In this document: positions 24,140-33,708 of the stretch, piece by piece | Numbering within the stretch: the first letter of the stretch is position 1 | Layout of the letters: each line of letters begins with the position of its first letter | Notes under the pieces: generated by a model | The model's database searches: none | What the model was told of the DNA's origin: nothing | Seen by the model: the letters and a program-made list of their open reading frames with translations, nothing else | Assembly: GCA_022829145.1 (NCBI GenBank) | Contig: CM040764.1 | Location: 2,875,552-2,939,551 of the forward strand | Direction: 5' to 3' | DNA length: 64,000 bases | Origin: Albula goreensis | Taxonomy: Eukaryota > Chordata > Actinopteri > Albuliformes > Albulidae | Made by a program: the position numbers and the translations under genes

Positions 24140-24510
24140 GATCGGGCGCCCACGACAGTGACCAAAGACGGGGAGACTTTAAACGAAATTCAGTCCCTTC
24201 CACAATCCCAACAAAAGATGAATTAAATCTGTTCTATGCAGCCATAAGTGAAAAGCAATTCGGTTTGTTTTTTTCCTCGCGCGGCCGGTCCAGGCCCCTC
24301 CGTTCCTCCTTCCCTGTGCCCCTGCCTTCAGACTGAAGGTATTTGGGCTTAAGTCAAAATGCAGAGACCATTCGATTCCACGGGAGCCTCACCGTCAGGA
24401 GGGCCGGGCGAGCAGCGTTAACCAGACCCACGACTACGGGAAAGTGACAGGGGAAAATCCTCCGATTAGCGAATCACTGGCCTTGAAATTTGCAGCTGGA
24501 TCCGCCCCCT
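24140..24510 (-). promoter_or_regulatory. col11a1: col11a1 5' UTR and probable proximal promoter
   Basis: This stretch lies directly upstream of the col11a1 start codon and is more GC-balanced than its surroundings. Read on the minus strand it holds a GC box (GGGGGCGG, within 24502-24510), about 365 bp upstream of the ATG. It also has a G-rich segment near 24280-24330 and no obvious TATA box at a usual spacing, which suits a TATA-less GC-box promoter. A minimal upstream ORF (ATG GCT GCA TAG) sits at 24245-24234, ending 94 bp before the main start. The transcription start cannot be placed from sequence, so the UTR/promoter boundary is unknown. Confidence 0.5.
24234..24245 (-). promoter_or_regulatory. 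three-codon upstream ORF in the col11a1 leader
   Basis: On the minus strand ATG-GCT-GCA-TAG encodes Met-Ala-Ala-stop. If transcription starts further upstream, this would be the only ATG in the leader between here and the col11a1 start, and it terminates before it. Such minimal uORFs can allow reinitiation; a function here is inference only. The longer open frame that overlaps exon 1 from about 24203 begins with GTG, not ATG, and is not counted. Confidence 0.4.
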
Positions 24511-24942
24511 CAGTTTTTTTTTTTTTTTTTAGAAACTCGCCAGTTTCCCAATTTTGTTAGAACCCCTCAACCCCCACCGACATGTAAGGAATGACGGGGC
24601 AAATGCCAGACGGAAGGGGGCATTACACGCTATCGTCAGTAATTGTCATTCCACTGAAAATGCACAGTCAGTAGTCAACCTAGTCCTTCATGCCGATGCT
24701 TGTTAGACAAATCACCTAGGTATCGCCTGGGTTACACTGAAGAACGACACGCAAGTTGTTTACTTCCCCACGCATTACACGAGACAAGGATCAGATAACC
24801 TAGAACGTGCACGGTGTCGTTGCAATGATGTGAGTGCACACGGTCCGTCACATCAACAGGGATAGATACCGTTGAGGATGAATGAAGAAGCTGTTTTCTT
24901 ATTATGTATGCATTTAGGTGCGTTTGGTCACTGCTATGGGCC

Positions 24943-26221
24943 AGGAGGGTGTTTCAGAAAACAGGTTTATCAAAAAAAAACGAATCTGTTAACTCAGAGT
25001 TAACGGAAATCTGGGGTTTTCGGTTTCAAAAAGCGAGATCAGATTAACTCGAGGTAAGAACACCTGTCGAGCCTTTAGCATTTAGGCAGGAGATAGTTGT
25101 CTGACATGGTGAGCCCTTTTCTTGGTGATCCTGTCGACAATGAAGCTCAAGAAATTCTTAGATCTTTACATCCTGATTAGACACCGATTAGATATTCTAT
25201 CGTTCTATAGTTATCCATTCGAATGTTTTCGTTTTTCTACAAAATTAATAAATTGAGCAACATTCTCCAGCATTACTTAATTACTAAAACGTTACTAATC
25301 GTGGAGTCGACCTCAGTCCGGTACCAGTTTTATACATTATACATTTTTAGATTTCTTCGTAATGCATACGCGTTAGCAAGGCAACCGTTGTTACAATTAC
25401 TATAATTCTTCTGCATTGTGAAGATATGTGATGCTGCCCACACTGTTACAAATGTGTTGAAGGCGCCGTCCATGACTTCTAGGGTCACCCCAAAAACAGA
25501 TACAAAAGACATTATTGTGTCAAGTTCCATATCACAATTAAAGGCGAGCGACACCCTGCCATGCAAATGACAGAGCCCAAGGAAGACGACATTTTTTTTT
25601 AAGTAAACATGTACTCTCCAATTAACCCTCCACCTCCCAGCAGTATACAAAAATAGAAATTCATACACAAGTCTTCTTCATTTCTTGCAAATAAAAACGC
25701 TTCAATATTCTTTTTCATATTTTACCAAAAATTAATCATCAATCCATCATCTTTGTCGAAGCGGTTTATGTGACTTGAATAAGCAGACTATGCTTCATAT
25801 AACATCAGTGTTAAAAACTCATTTGAAACTTTTTTAATCGGTCATTTTCCCCACGCTAACGCACGCTGTTTAGCAGCCGCCGCCTCATTATTTTTCTACC
25901 GAAAGATAAAGTCGCAGTCCGCTCAAGACGACATTAATATTTCTTGAGTGAAGATGCGGAGTAACCGAATACGCGTACGAGGGATTTAATGACTCGGGAT
26001 TTTCACTCGTTGCCATGGTGCATCCTGTTATTTGCGCTCCATTGATGATGATTTCTTACTTTCACTGTGAACACGTTTCAATCAGGTTCAAAACGAGCTA
26101 TTTGAACTAATTCTAATCGGCTTTTCTGGAACAGAAAACTCTAGGTATGTTTCCACAGGTTTGTACAACCCAGAGTTCAGGTTTAAGTTCAGGGTTGGTT
26201 AAACCACCTTTCTGAACCCCC
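24943..26221. mobile_element. long family A DNA-transposon derivative
   Basis: The left end GGTGTTTCAGAAAACAGGTT and right end AACCACCTTTCTGAAC form terminal inverted repeats. The subterminal CCCAGAGTTCAGGTTTAAG is shared with the 175-bp copy at 7801-7975. The roughly 1.1-kb interior has no intact transposase frame; the longest open frame is about 112 codons on the minus strand (25330-25668) and resembles nothing I know. It sits about 0.8 kb upstream of the col11a1 start codon. Confidence 0.6.
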
Positions 26222-26469
26222 AAACCCCACCACCCCCCCGTTAACAGGGAAGTTACAATCAAAGAGACAATTTCGCTTCGGCAAACTGTGGTGACATCAT
26301 CCGTAATAAAGTGCGCATGCAATTCGAAACGGAAGAAACGTGACACATTACATCAATATCTGCCTGTGGTTTCTGCGCGTTATACTCACGTTTATGTTGT
26401 AATTATGATAGTTCCCATTTGGTGACTACTGTTCCTTGTCGCGGTTCAATCATTTCACATACTAATTGG

Positions 26470-26643
26470 CAGAGGTGGGAAAACTCCAGCTTCAGAAAGT
26501 AAACGCATTGTCATGCAATTGTTCTACCTGTGCACTAAAACAGGCGATTTTGTGCCAATGAGAATCAGCTGGTCTAGTGCACATGGAGAACAATATGTGG
26601 CAGTACTTAGCTATACTTTCTGCAGCCTGGTTTTACATCCCTC
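26470..26643. mobile_element. hAT-type MITE with 8-bp target-site duplication
   Basis: The element starts CAGAGGTGGGAAAACTCCAG and its right arm contains the inverse TACTTTCTGCAGCCTGGTTT. CTAATTGG flanks it on both sides (26462-26469 and 26644-26651). An 8-bp duplication is diagnostic of hAT transposition. There is no coding content, so it depends on a transposase elsewhere. It shares AGAATCAGCTGGT with the degraded copy at 7393-7765. Confidence 0.75.
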
Positions 26644-27103
26644 CTAATTGGATAGATAAGTAGACAGTTTCATTTAAGCGCGCCAGGTTGACAGACGTGG
26701 CATCATATTGTGTTATTAAGGGTAATATACTAATGGCAATATTTCTGATTACTAAACTGAATATATGTGGAACACGATTGAATATTCTTTCAGATGTATA
26801 TTTGTGCTGTTTCTAACTAACTTGTGTGACTATTTTCAGGACATTTCAATACAGAAAAAGGGCTACAACTGTAAAATAAGCTGCCAAATTGGTCCGTTGC
26901 CAAATTGTGTCCTGTCATTAGGGCATGTATTTGATGATTACAGTCCATTCTGGCACACTTTAAGTCAGATGCGATATCAGGAAGTAAAGACTGAACTCAT
27001 GTAATGACGGATGTTATGTTTTTTGACAAGTTAGTCAGAGAATGAAGATAATCTACTTTGGCTCTGTGCAAGCTGTTGATGTCTACAGGTATCCTTTGCA
27101 ACT

Positions 27104-27300
27104 CCATAATTCCATCAATATTTATTCTTAACTTCGGCTACAGATAAATACACATATTTCTTAATGCCAATACAAGCATAACAGTTTTCATTAATCTTGG
27201 TGATTGATGAACTTGCCAAACTTTGTGAAGAAAAGGGAGAACATTTCATCATATTTAATTGTGAGTCAAAATTAAGGACAAATGATAATTGGATCCAGGG
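27104..27300. mobile_element. family C MITE
   Basis: The left arm is degraded (CATAATTCCATCAATATTTATTC). The right arm is clear: reverse-complemented it reads CCCTGGATCCAATTATCATT then TGTCCTTAATTTTGACTCAC. It is about 197 bp with no coding content. Confidence 0.6.
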
Positions 27301-27581
27301 TTTTCTCATTTCTGTGATAATAAAATATATTTTATTTAAAGAAGTAACTGCTTCAATTTAATATATTTTTATTATTATGATTTCAGTGTTGTTCTGTCAT
27401 GTACACTATGAGTGTATTATGAAAGCGGTGGGAAGGTAACTATGGTAATATGAAATCATTTTGAAAACAAAAGCCATAAAGTTCTGTGCATACATGCAAA
27501 TGTGCTTCATGTCAGAACATGCAGCTGTTTGTTGTAACGGAGCAGGAAAAGATGCGGCCGCCCCGCCCCACCCGGTCAAAT

Positions 27582-27602
27582 CATACATACATACATACAT
27601 CA
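27582..27602. repeat. (CATA)n microsatellite
   Basis: About five CATA units in tandem, just after a CCGCCCCGCCCCACCC GC-rich segment. Confidence 0.8.
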
Positions 27603-28804
27603 TATTCCACTTTACCTAAGACAACCCATCCAGCAAAGCACAAACATTGGCTCGTTGTCAGACGCCTTAATGACTTTTCAGTGTTTTCTACTTTGCCAAA
27701 GGCCTGGTAATTATTTCACCAGTGGTGAATTAAACTTCATTCATTTCTTGACTTGTTCATTTTGACTGGATCTTTTTTATTTGCTATCAATCTCCGCTGA
27801 AAGACATGTCAATGGCCTTTAAGAGTGTGGGGTTTGTTAGAAAGGCGTTAATAGATTTCATCACGAACGGCCGCCATAATATCCGAAACAATTAACCAGG
27901 CAGCCGAAAAGGATGTAACTGAGCTGCTAGCTCGTTGCCGAGAGTCACCCATAATTGTACAATATATGGACAATGTACGCACCGATTGTATGTTCACAAT
28001 CACAGTTTTTTTTTACTTACAAAATCAGATAGCCCGTAGAAGCCGTGCAGCCGGTTTATGTGTAGCCAGACGTGGTAGAATGGGTGCCATAAAAACAAAA
28101 TTTTAAAAAGAACTGTTGTAGCTTTATATTCACCGTTAGCGTGGCCAACTCATGGGGAGGTGAAGCTATTTACTGTCAACCTCTTAGCGAAGCAGTTTTT
28201 ACTTTGTTTACAGTTTAAATGTTTTAATGCAACGCATGATAACCTTAGCAAACAGCATGATCTAACCGCACGTGTGTCTGGTTACTCGGCAGGTAATGAG
28301 GTTCCAGGGGAACAGGAGCCAAAGCCGAGTACCGGCAGCATAATTATATTTGTAATTTGGAAACCGAGGGATGGATCATTCCAGTCGGTGGAATCTTGAC
28401 AAAATGTCTAATTAAAATTTGTACAGAGCTGGAAAGGAGGGATTACTTTTAAAATGTGTTTTGTTATTATTGAAAGGCTGTTCATTTTGTGCATCATGAT
28501 GAAAAATGTATGAAATTTGATAACTTTGTATCATTTTGTAAATGAAGTATGTTGTAGTAGAGTTGGTGTGGGTATCATTGAAACCTGGTGTAAATAGGTA
28601 TATGTTTATTTGTTTCGTTTTCCTTCTGTGTAGTTTTTTCCCCTTTACTTGAGTTTATTTTCTGGTACTCGAGCACCTGCACTGTATGTAGACCTCACCC
28701 TCACCTACACGTCTGGGACCAATAAACACCTCACAGTACGCATTTTTGTCTCAATTTTTGGAGCTTTGTCCTTTGCTGCTACGGGCATCCCGTCACAATG
28801 AAGC

Positions 28805-28980
28805 AACCTACAGCCTAGTGACTACGGTGCTTGAAGGTTGGTGGCTCAAGCCCCCAGCGCAGCCATTGGAAAATAGGTGCAGCTGTTGGGCCCTTGAGTA
28901 GGGGAGATTGGCCCCTGGTTGGCTTAATCAACTGTAAGTCACTTCTGATAAAAGTGTCAGCTAAATGACTGTTACGTAAT
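28805..28980 (+). mobile_element. tRNA-derived SINE
   Basis: A CAGCCTAGTGACTACGG-like A-box region is followed by a B-box-like GGTGGCTCAAGCCCC. The body contains GCAGCTGTTGGGCCCTTGAG. The tail, AAGTCACTTCTGATAAAAG then TGTCAGCTAAATG, is the LINE-derived 3' end seen in many fish SINEs (usual form GTCGCTCTGGATAAGAGCGTCTGCTAAATG). Confidence 0.7.
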
Positions 28981-29389
28981 GTGGCTGGCTGTCTTTTGAC
29001 TGTTGTCTTGCAGATGCCTGATCCTTGTTTAGTGTGCCCGATCAGTATTTGTGTGCCGTCTGTCGCTGGAAGTGCATTCAAACAACATCACACAGCTTCA
29101 GTCCAGGCCACATGGTACTTATCTTCCCGGTACGTGGTCGGCAAATTAAAGTCTCGGTTTTGGGGAGGTTCCTGCAGCAGAGTCGAACTGTGGACATTCT
29201 GAAGTAGGAAGAATGAAGTCTTTGGCAGGTTATTTTTCTGGAAGGTTCCACAGTGCAGGAATCACTCAGTCCTCTGACAGCTGTCTATCTGTTAAAATTT
29301 CATTGGGGTTCTGGCCACTGAATATGGGCTTTTCTCCATAAGACTCACTGCAAGAACGCTGCAGTGGTGAGAAAAATAGATATATATCT

Positions 29390-29520
29390 GAAGGTTTTGT
29401 GTTCAGATCCCAAATATAACACCTCAAACAGGTCAACCAGAACAAGGACCTGAATATTCAGCGTGTATACCCAGCTGTTTAAGTGGATATGCTGAGAGCT
29501 CAGCCATTTGATCTGGGTAA
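29390..29520 (+). mobile_element. possible decayed SINE
   Basis: GTTTTGTGTTCAGATCCCAA resembles a B box. The downstream CAGCGTGTATACCCAGCTGT and TTAAGTGGATATGCTGAGAG resemble the same SINE body as the 15950 copy. Identity is tentative. Confidence 0.3.
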
Positions 29521-29686
29521 GGACTTCAGCTATGTGAATTTAAAAAAAAAAATGAAAAAGGTTCACTGGTAAAAATGACACTGAATAATACTGTGTACAT
29601 GGCAATGAGACAAAGAACAGTGATCTGCTTTTCATTCTGTGTTTTTCATGGCAGGGAATGTGGGAATACTGAGAACTGAGCAAATT

Positions 29687-29748
29687 TGTGTGTGTGTGTG
29701 TGTGTGCGTGTGCGCGCGTGTGTGTGTGTGCGCGTGTGTGTGTGTGTG
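29687..29748. repeat. (TG)n/(CG) alternating microsatellite
   Basis: This is 62 bp of alternating purine-pyrimidine, mostly TG with interspersed CGCG steps. Such sequence favours the Z conformation and is prone to length variation. Confidence 0.9.
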
Positions 29749-30024
29749 ACTGTAATTAGTTGAAAAAAGTATTGGAACAGTGGCGAAAATGACTGGATTG
29801 AACATTTTCTCTGAAAAGTGCAGCTGACACTTCATAGAAAAACAGCCAAGCGTTTTCCACAAAAACAGTGTATATTATATAATTCAAGCCCTCTATGCTA
29901 TGGGCTACATTTTATCACATGTTTTTCAATATAAAATGTAAGGCCCTCGCCACAATATGGTCCAGGTAGACCAAGACACTTCATGTTTGTGGTGCTAATG
30001 CTCCAAGTTTGACCTGAGATAACT

Positions 30025-30088
30025 GTATGTGTGTGTTTGTGTGTGTGTCTGTATGTATATATATATACACACACACACACATATATAT
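30025..30088. repeat. (TG)n-(TA)n-(CA)n-(TA)n compound microsatellite
   Basis: A TG-rich arm runs through TATATATATATA into a CA arm and then TATATAT. The TG and CA arms are complementary across the TA centre, so the tract can fold into a near-perfect hairpin. Confidence 0.85.
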
Positions 30089-30311
30089 TTCAAGGTGTCG
30101 ACCTTGAGAAAGCACCTGGACCTTGTTCCTCTCTGTCATTATATTTGAATTGAATATGTAGGAAATAAAGGTCTATGCTACATTTCTCACACAAGCTCTA
30201 ACACATTTCTCTAACACAAACACACCTTTCTCTTATGATCAGTAGGGAAAAGTCCTTTTCGGTAAGTAAAAGAAAAACGTAAAATCTGATGTAACACGGC
30301 TATTCGTTGGT

Positions 30312-30331
30312 GCTGTAATTTAAATTACAGC
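30312..30331. repeat. 20-bp perfect palindrome with facing TAAT/ATTA cores
   Basis: GCTGTAATTTAAATTACAGC equals its own reverse complement. It presents TAAT and ATTA homeodomain cores separated by four bases and lies at the left edge of a complex block (30300-30560). Confidence 0.75.
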
Positions 30332-33300
30332 GGGGAAGGGGGGTGCTCAGTTCTCCCAAATATTTCCTGAAAGCGTGTGGAATCTGAAAATAAGATGGAA
30401 AAGACGGACAGCGCAAAAGGGGCCGCGGCCAAACGATAGAGCAGATATCGCCCTCGCCAGGAGAAAATACTTTCCACTGTTCTCAAACGGCTTCTTTTAC
30501 AGTCTGTGTTTTTTGGATTGCGGTGGCTCTCTCTCTCCCCGTCTGAAAATAATTAATGCAAAAAAAAAAAAAAACACACACATAGGATCATTGGCTGACA
30601 GAGAATGGAGGCGCAGGTGGTAGCCATATAATTTTGAGCCCAGTGTTGTGCTTTTTTGCAACATTAAAACTGTCTGTGGCTGTGTAATGACAATAATTGC
30701 TGCGCAAATTTAAAACACATTTCAGAAACGACTTATTTTATTCATTTTTTTATTGCGGGAGTTTCATCTCTGAATGCAGATTGAGGATGTCATTATTGGG
30801 AGTTTGGAGGAGATTGGGCTATGAAACGATTTATGCCGGAATGAGGATTTTTTTTTTTTTTTTTGGTGAAAAGTGTTTTCATCTCTGGCTTTTTGTTCTT
30901 TGTTTTGAGGCTGTGTAAATTGTTTCAGTGCATGCTGACATACCTCAGGGACAGGAAGGACGGCATAGCTATGCACTATGTCCTGGACTGCACAGCCCTC
31001 CGCATCTGTTCCTCTCGAGACTCTACCTCACTTCAGATGATTCGTATCTAACCCAATATACTGCTTGTACTAAAATCTGGAACACATCTTGAGGCTGTTA
31101 GTTATTCACTCTGATTTAACTGGTTCCTATCAACCAGTAATTAAGAATTATATTGGAGTCCTCACCCTGTCTGGTGTCCCTACATGATTTTAAAGTCCTT
31201 ATCTCGACCTTGCTAAAGAAGACTGCAATGGCTTTTAATGAATGTTTTCTATTGTTCCTTGTTTTACTTCCCCTTACGTTATTTCTTCTATTCCTGTGTA
31301 TGTATGCTCTTTGTTTGGGCATAATGTATTTTTAATGTATATATCTCTAGACAGTCTCTTGTAAAAGAGATGAAAATGTCAATGTGACATACTTTTATAA
31401 ACAAAGGATAAATAAAACATATGTTATGGCGTGACTCCGTGTTGCATTGTGGGTATTTCTGTGATGCAGAACACTTGATAACACTTGGACCCATTCAGAC
31501 TCTGTTTAGAGATAAATTAACATGTAACATTTTACTGTGCAGTTCTGTATTGCTTTGTAGGTAGTTGTATTGTACATATTTCGTGATATGGTGGTATGCC
31601 TGATGGGTAACAGACGGCTCAACCACTGAGCTGCAGGAGGCCAGCTGAAGAAACAGCACTTGCAAAGTGTGTTTATAATTTAGACAGCGCACTGCCACAT
31701 TTATCATACAGCTTATGTGCATCTATGTTGACAAAAGCTCCTGTGTTTCCATCTTGTCAGTCAATCATAGTTTTGAGGGCAAAGACCTCTCTCACATACG
31801 TAAGGCCAGCGTGTTGTGTTAGCATATAATTAAGTATCTTCTAGGCCTTGTTTCCCCTTTGTCGTCCACTGAAATGTGTGGTGGCAATATTTAGCCACAA
31901 AGTGGTCGCACATGCCGATTGGTTACTGCATAACAGCTCATAGTCATGCCTCTATCTCTTTGTCTTGAAAGAAAACAGAGAGAAAGACCAATCCAATCAA
32001 AACAATGTTCAGCCCCTTCATTACTGATGCAGTGAACCAAAAAGTTCTGAAGCCGCTTTTCAGACTCTTCTGTCATTTTTATAGGTCCTTAGCGTGATGG
32101 TTTGAGTGGCAGCGCAGTCGATCTAACCCTGTGAAGCAATGCTGAACGCTCCCCGATGCAAAACGCTAACCGCTCATCCAGCAGATACATAATACAAATA
32201 AGAATCATGTGTTTGTCCGATGTGTTCATACACATTTCTTTGTCTTTCAATCTCGTTATGAAAAACTGTGTTTTCACCATACATCGAAAGTCTCTTTTGT
32301 GGCTGAGGGTGATGAAAATCTCCTCTGAGGAAGGATACGAAGTAATAAATCAATCCCGCGGAAGACGCGCAGCGCTTCCCTCTGCTTTCATTGTTTAAAC
32401 TGGATTAAGATCTAAGGATGCGTTCACCCCCGCCCAGTCCGTCTGTTTGAACACTGATGTATTGTTCAGTCTCACAGTACATCATTTTGTTTGTTTGAGG
32501 GCGGACTTCCAGGACTGGAACGGGAACGGGAGTCTTTCCATATGGCACGGAATGAATCGTCGCTTGGAACGTGTGGGCACTCCTGTTACTCTGGGAACCC
32601 CATTTTAATGACATCTAAGGTTGGATTTAAATGCGTGGCTGGATGTACTAAATGCAGACTATGTCTATGACCTTTTTGCTGAGGTGATTTATGTGGGATT
32701 TCAGCTGGCCACCGGCTCTGGCATGCATCGCGGCACAATGCCTCTTGTCCTTTGGAAGGAGAGGTTTCAGTTGGCGGGATAACCTCTGAGACTTTGCGCA
32801 ACAGCGACCCCTCTGGTCAGCCGGTGGCCTTAGAGAGCTTCTTAGATTTGCAGCCCTCAGGGGATACAGCTGTTCATCTTTGGACACTGTATGTCCTTTA
32901 GAGGAAGCCAGGCACTTGTCTGTATCCTCTCAAAATGACAATGGATGTAGCAGCGATTAACCATCACAAACCGGGAAATTAAAAAATAACGACAAAAAAT
33001 ATGGTAACAATGAAATTCCCCACATTAGGTTTTACCACGGAGCTGAGCTGTGTCGTTTTAATTGGACTGTGTTTGTGAATTCGCAGTGGTGCACGATGGC
33101 TGGGTGGATTTAGCTCATGCCCCTGCTATATACACTGCCAGCCCCCACAGCACGAGACTCCACAGCGCTGCTTCCCAAAAGTCAGGAGAGACAACGAGGG
33201 TGGAGCGATTTCATGTCTGGAGGAAATTGCCAACCTGTAGCTCATGCTGTTTTCTCGGACAGCAGCCAAAAATAATTACTTTAATTTAACAACTGCTAGT

Positions 33301-33660
33301 GCTGACACAAAGAAAAATGCAACTTTCCTCTAAAAATACAGCTTTCCTTTGATTTCACCGGGCAGCCATTCAACACAGTAGACAGAGGGATTCTAAAAGG
33401 GGGAAAAAGTTAAATCTGAAGGCCTGCAATTTTAAGCCAGACCTAAATAGTGGATTTTTTTTCTCTCTGTGGCCACGATCACTTGAAACGTGAATGGAGC
33501 GGAGCGATCACATGCCCAACTGTAATGCAAGAGCATTGTATAATTATTCTATATTAAGTATCAGGGAAGAGATCAAACACAAAGTCCAGGAATTTTGGAA
33601 ACTGTAAGGAGTCTTCTAAGTTTGTTTCTAAATGATGCAGCTCACTGCAATTTATGAGTA
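30332..33660. other. upstream flank, no gene recognised
   Basis: Mixed sequence including a possible LINE tail (31153-31425). Complex GC-balanced blocks lie near 30340-30560, 32330-32830 and 33050-33250, unlike the AT-rich sequence around them. I see no splice-bounded reading frame with a recognisable domain. Confidence 0.5.
31153..31425 (+). mobile_element. possible 3' end of a LINE
   Basis: A short open frame (31153-31335) begins ESSPCLVSLHDFKVLISTLL, resembling the C-terminal SL.SFK..LK end of non-LTR reverse-transcriptase proteins. It is followed by a spacer, CTCTTGTAAAAGAGATGAAA and a terminal AAAGGATAAATAAAACATA. Fish LINE tails often show this TTGTAAAAGAGAT...AATAAA arrangement. No catalytic domain remains. 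Confidence 0.35.
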
Positions 33661-33670
33661 CAAGCGAAAA

Positions 33671-33708
33671 TACACACACACATGTGCACGCGTGCACACA
33701 CACACACA
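33671..33708. repeat. (CA)n tract with internal 16-bp palindrome
   Basis: CA repeats are interrupted by TGTGCACGCGTGCACA (33683-33698), which equals its own reverse complement. The whole tract alternates purine and pyrimidine. Confidence 0.85.

Larger units (their letters stand above)
26652..28804. other. upstream flank, no gene recognised
   Basis: AT-rich sequence with one family C MITE and a (CATA)n tract. The segment 28640-28798 ends with ACCAATAAACACCTCACAG and then GGGCATCCCGTCACA, which resembles the polyadenylation end of a retroelement LTR. No matching 5' end or second copy is visible. An open frame at 28160-28399 is unrecognised. Confidence 0.5.

Noticed and set aside
24021-24203. 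60-codon minus-strand frame overlapping exon 1
   Set aside because: It starts with GTG and is out of frame with the recognised col11a1 signal peptide, so it is a shadow of exon 1.
25330-25668. 112-codon minus-strand frame inside the long family A element, considered as a transposase or DNA-binding remnant
   Set aside because: No DDE, Myb/SANT or zinc-finger pattern could be made out.
28560-28798. Possible LTR 3' end (AATAAAC followed by CATCCCGTCACA)
   Set aside because: No matching LTR start, second copy, primer-binding site or gag/pol remnant is visible. Left as a comment only.
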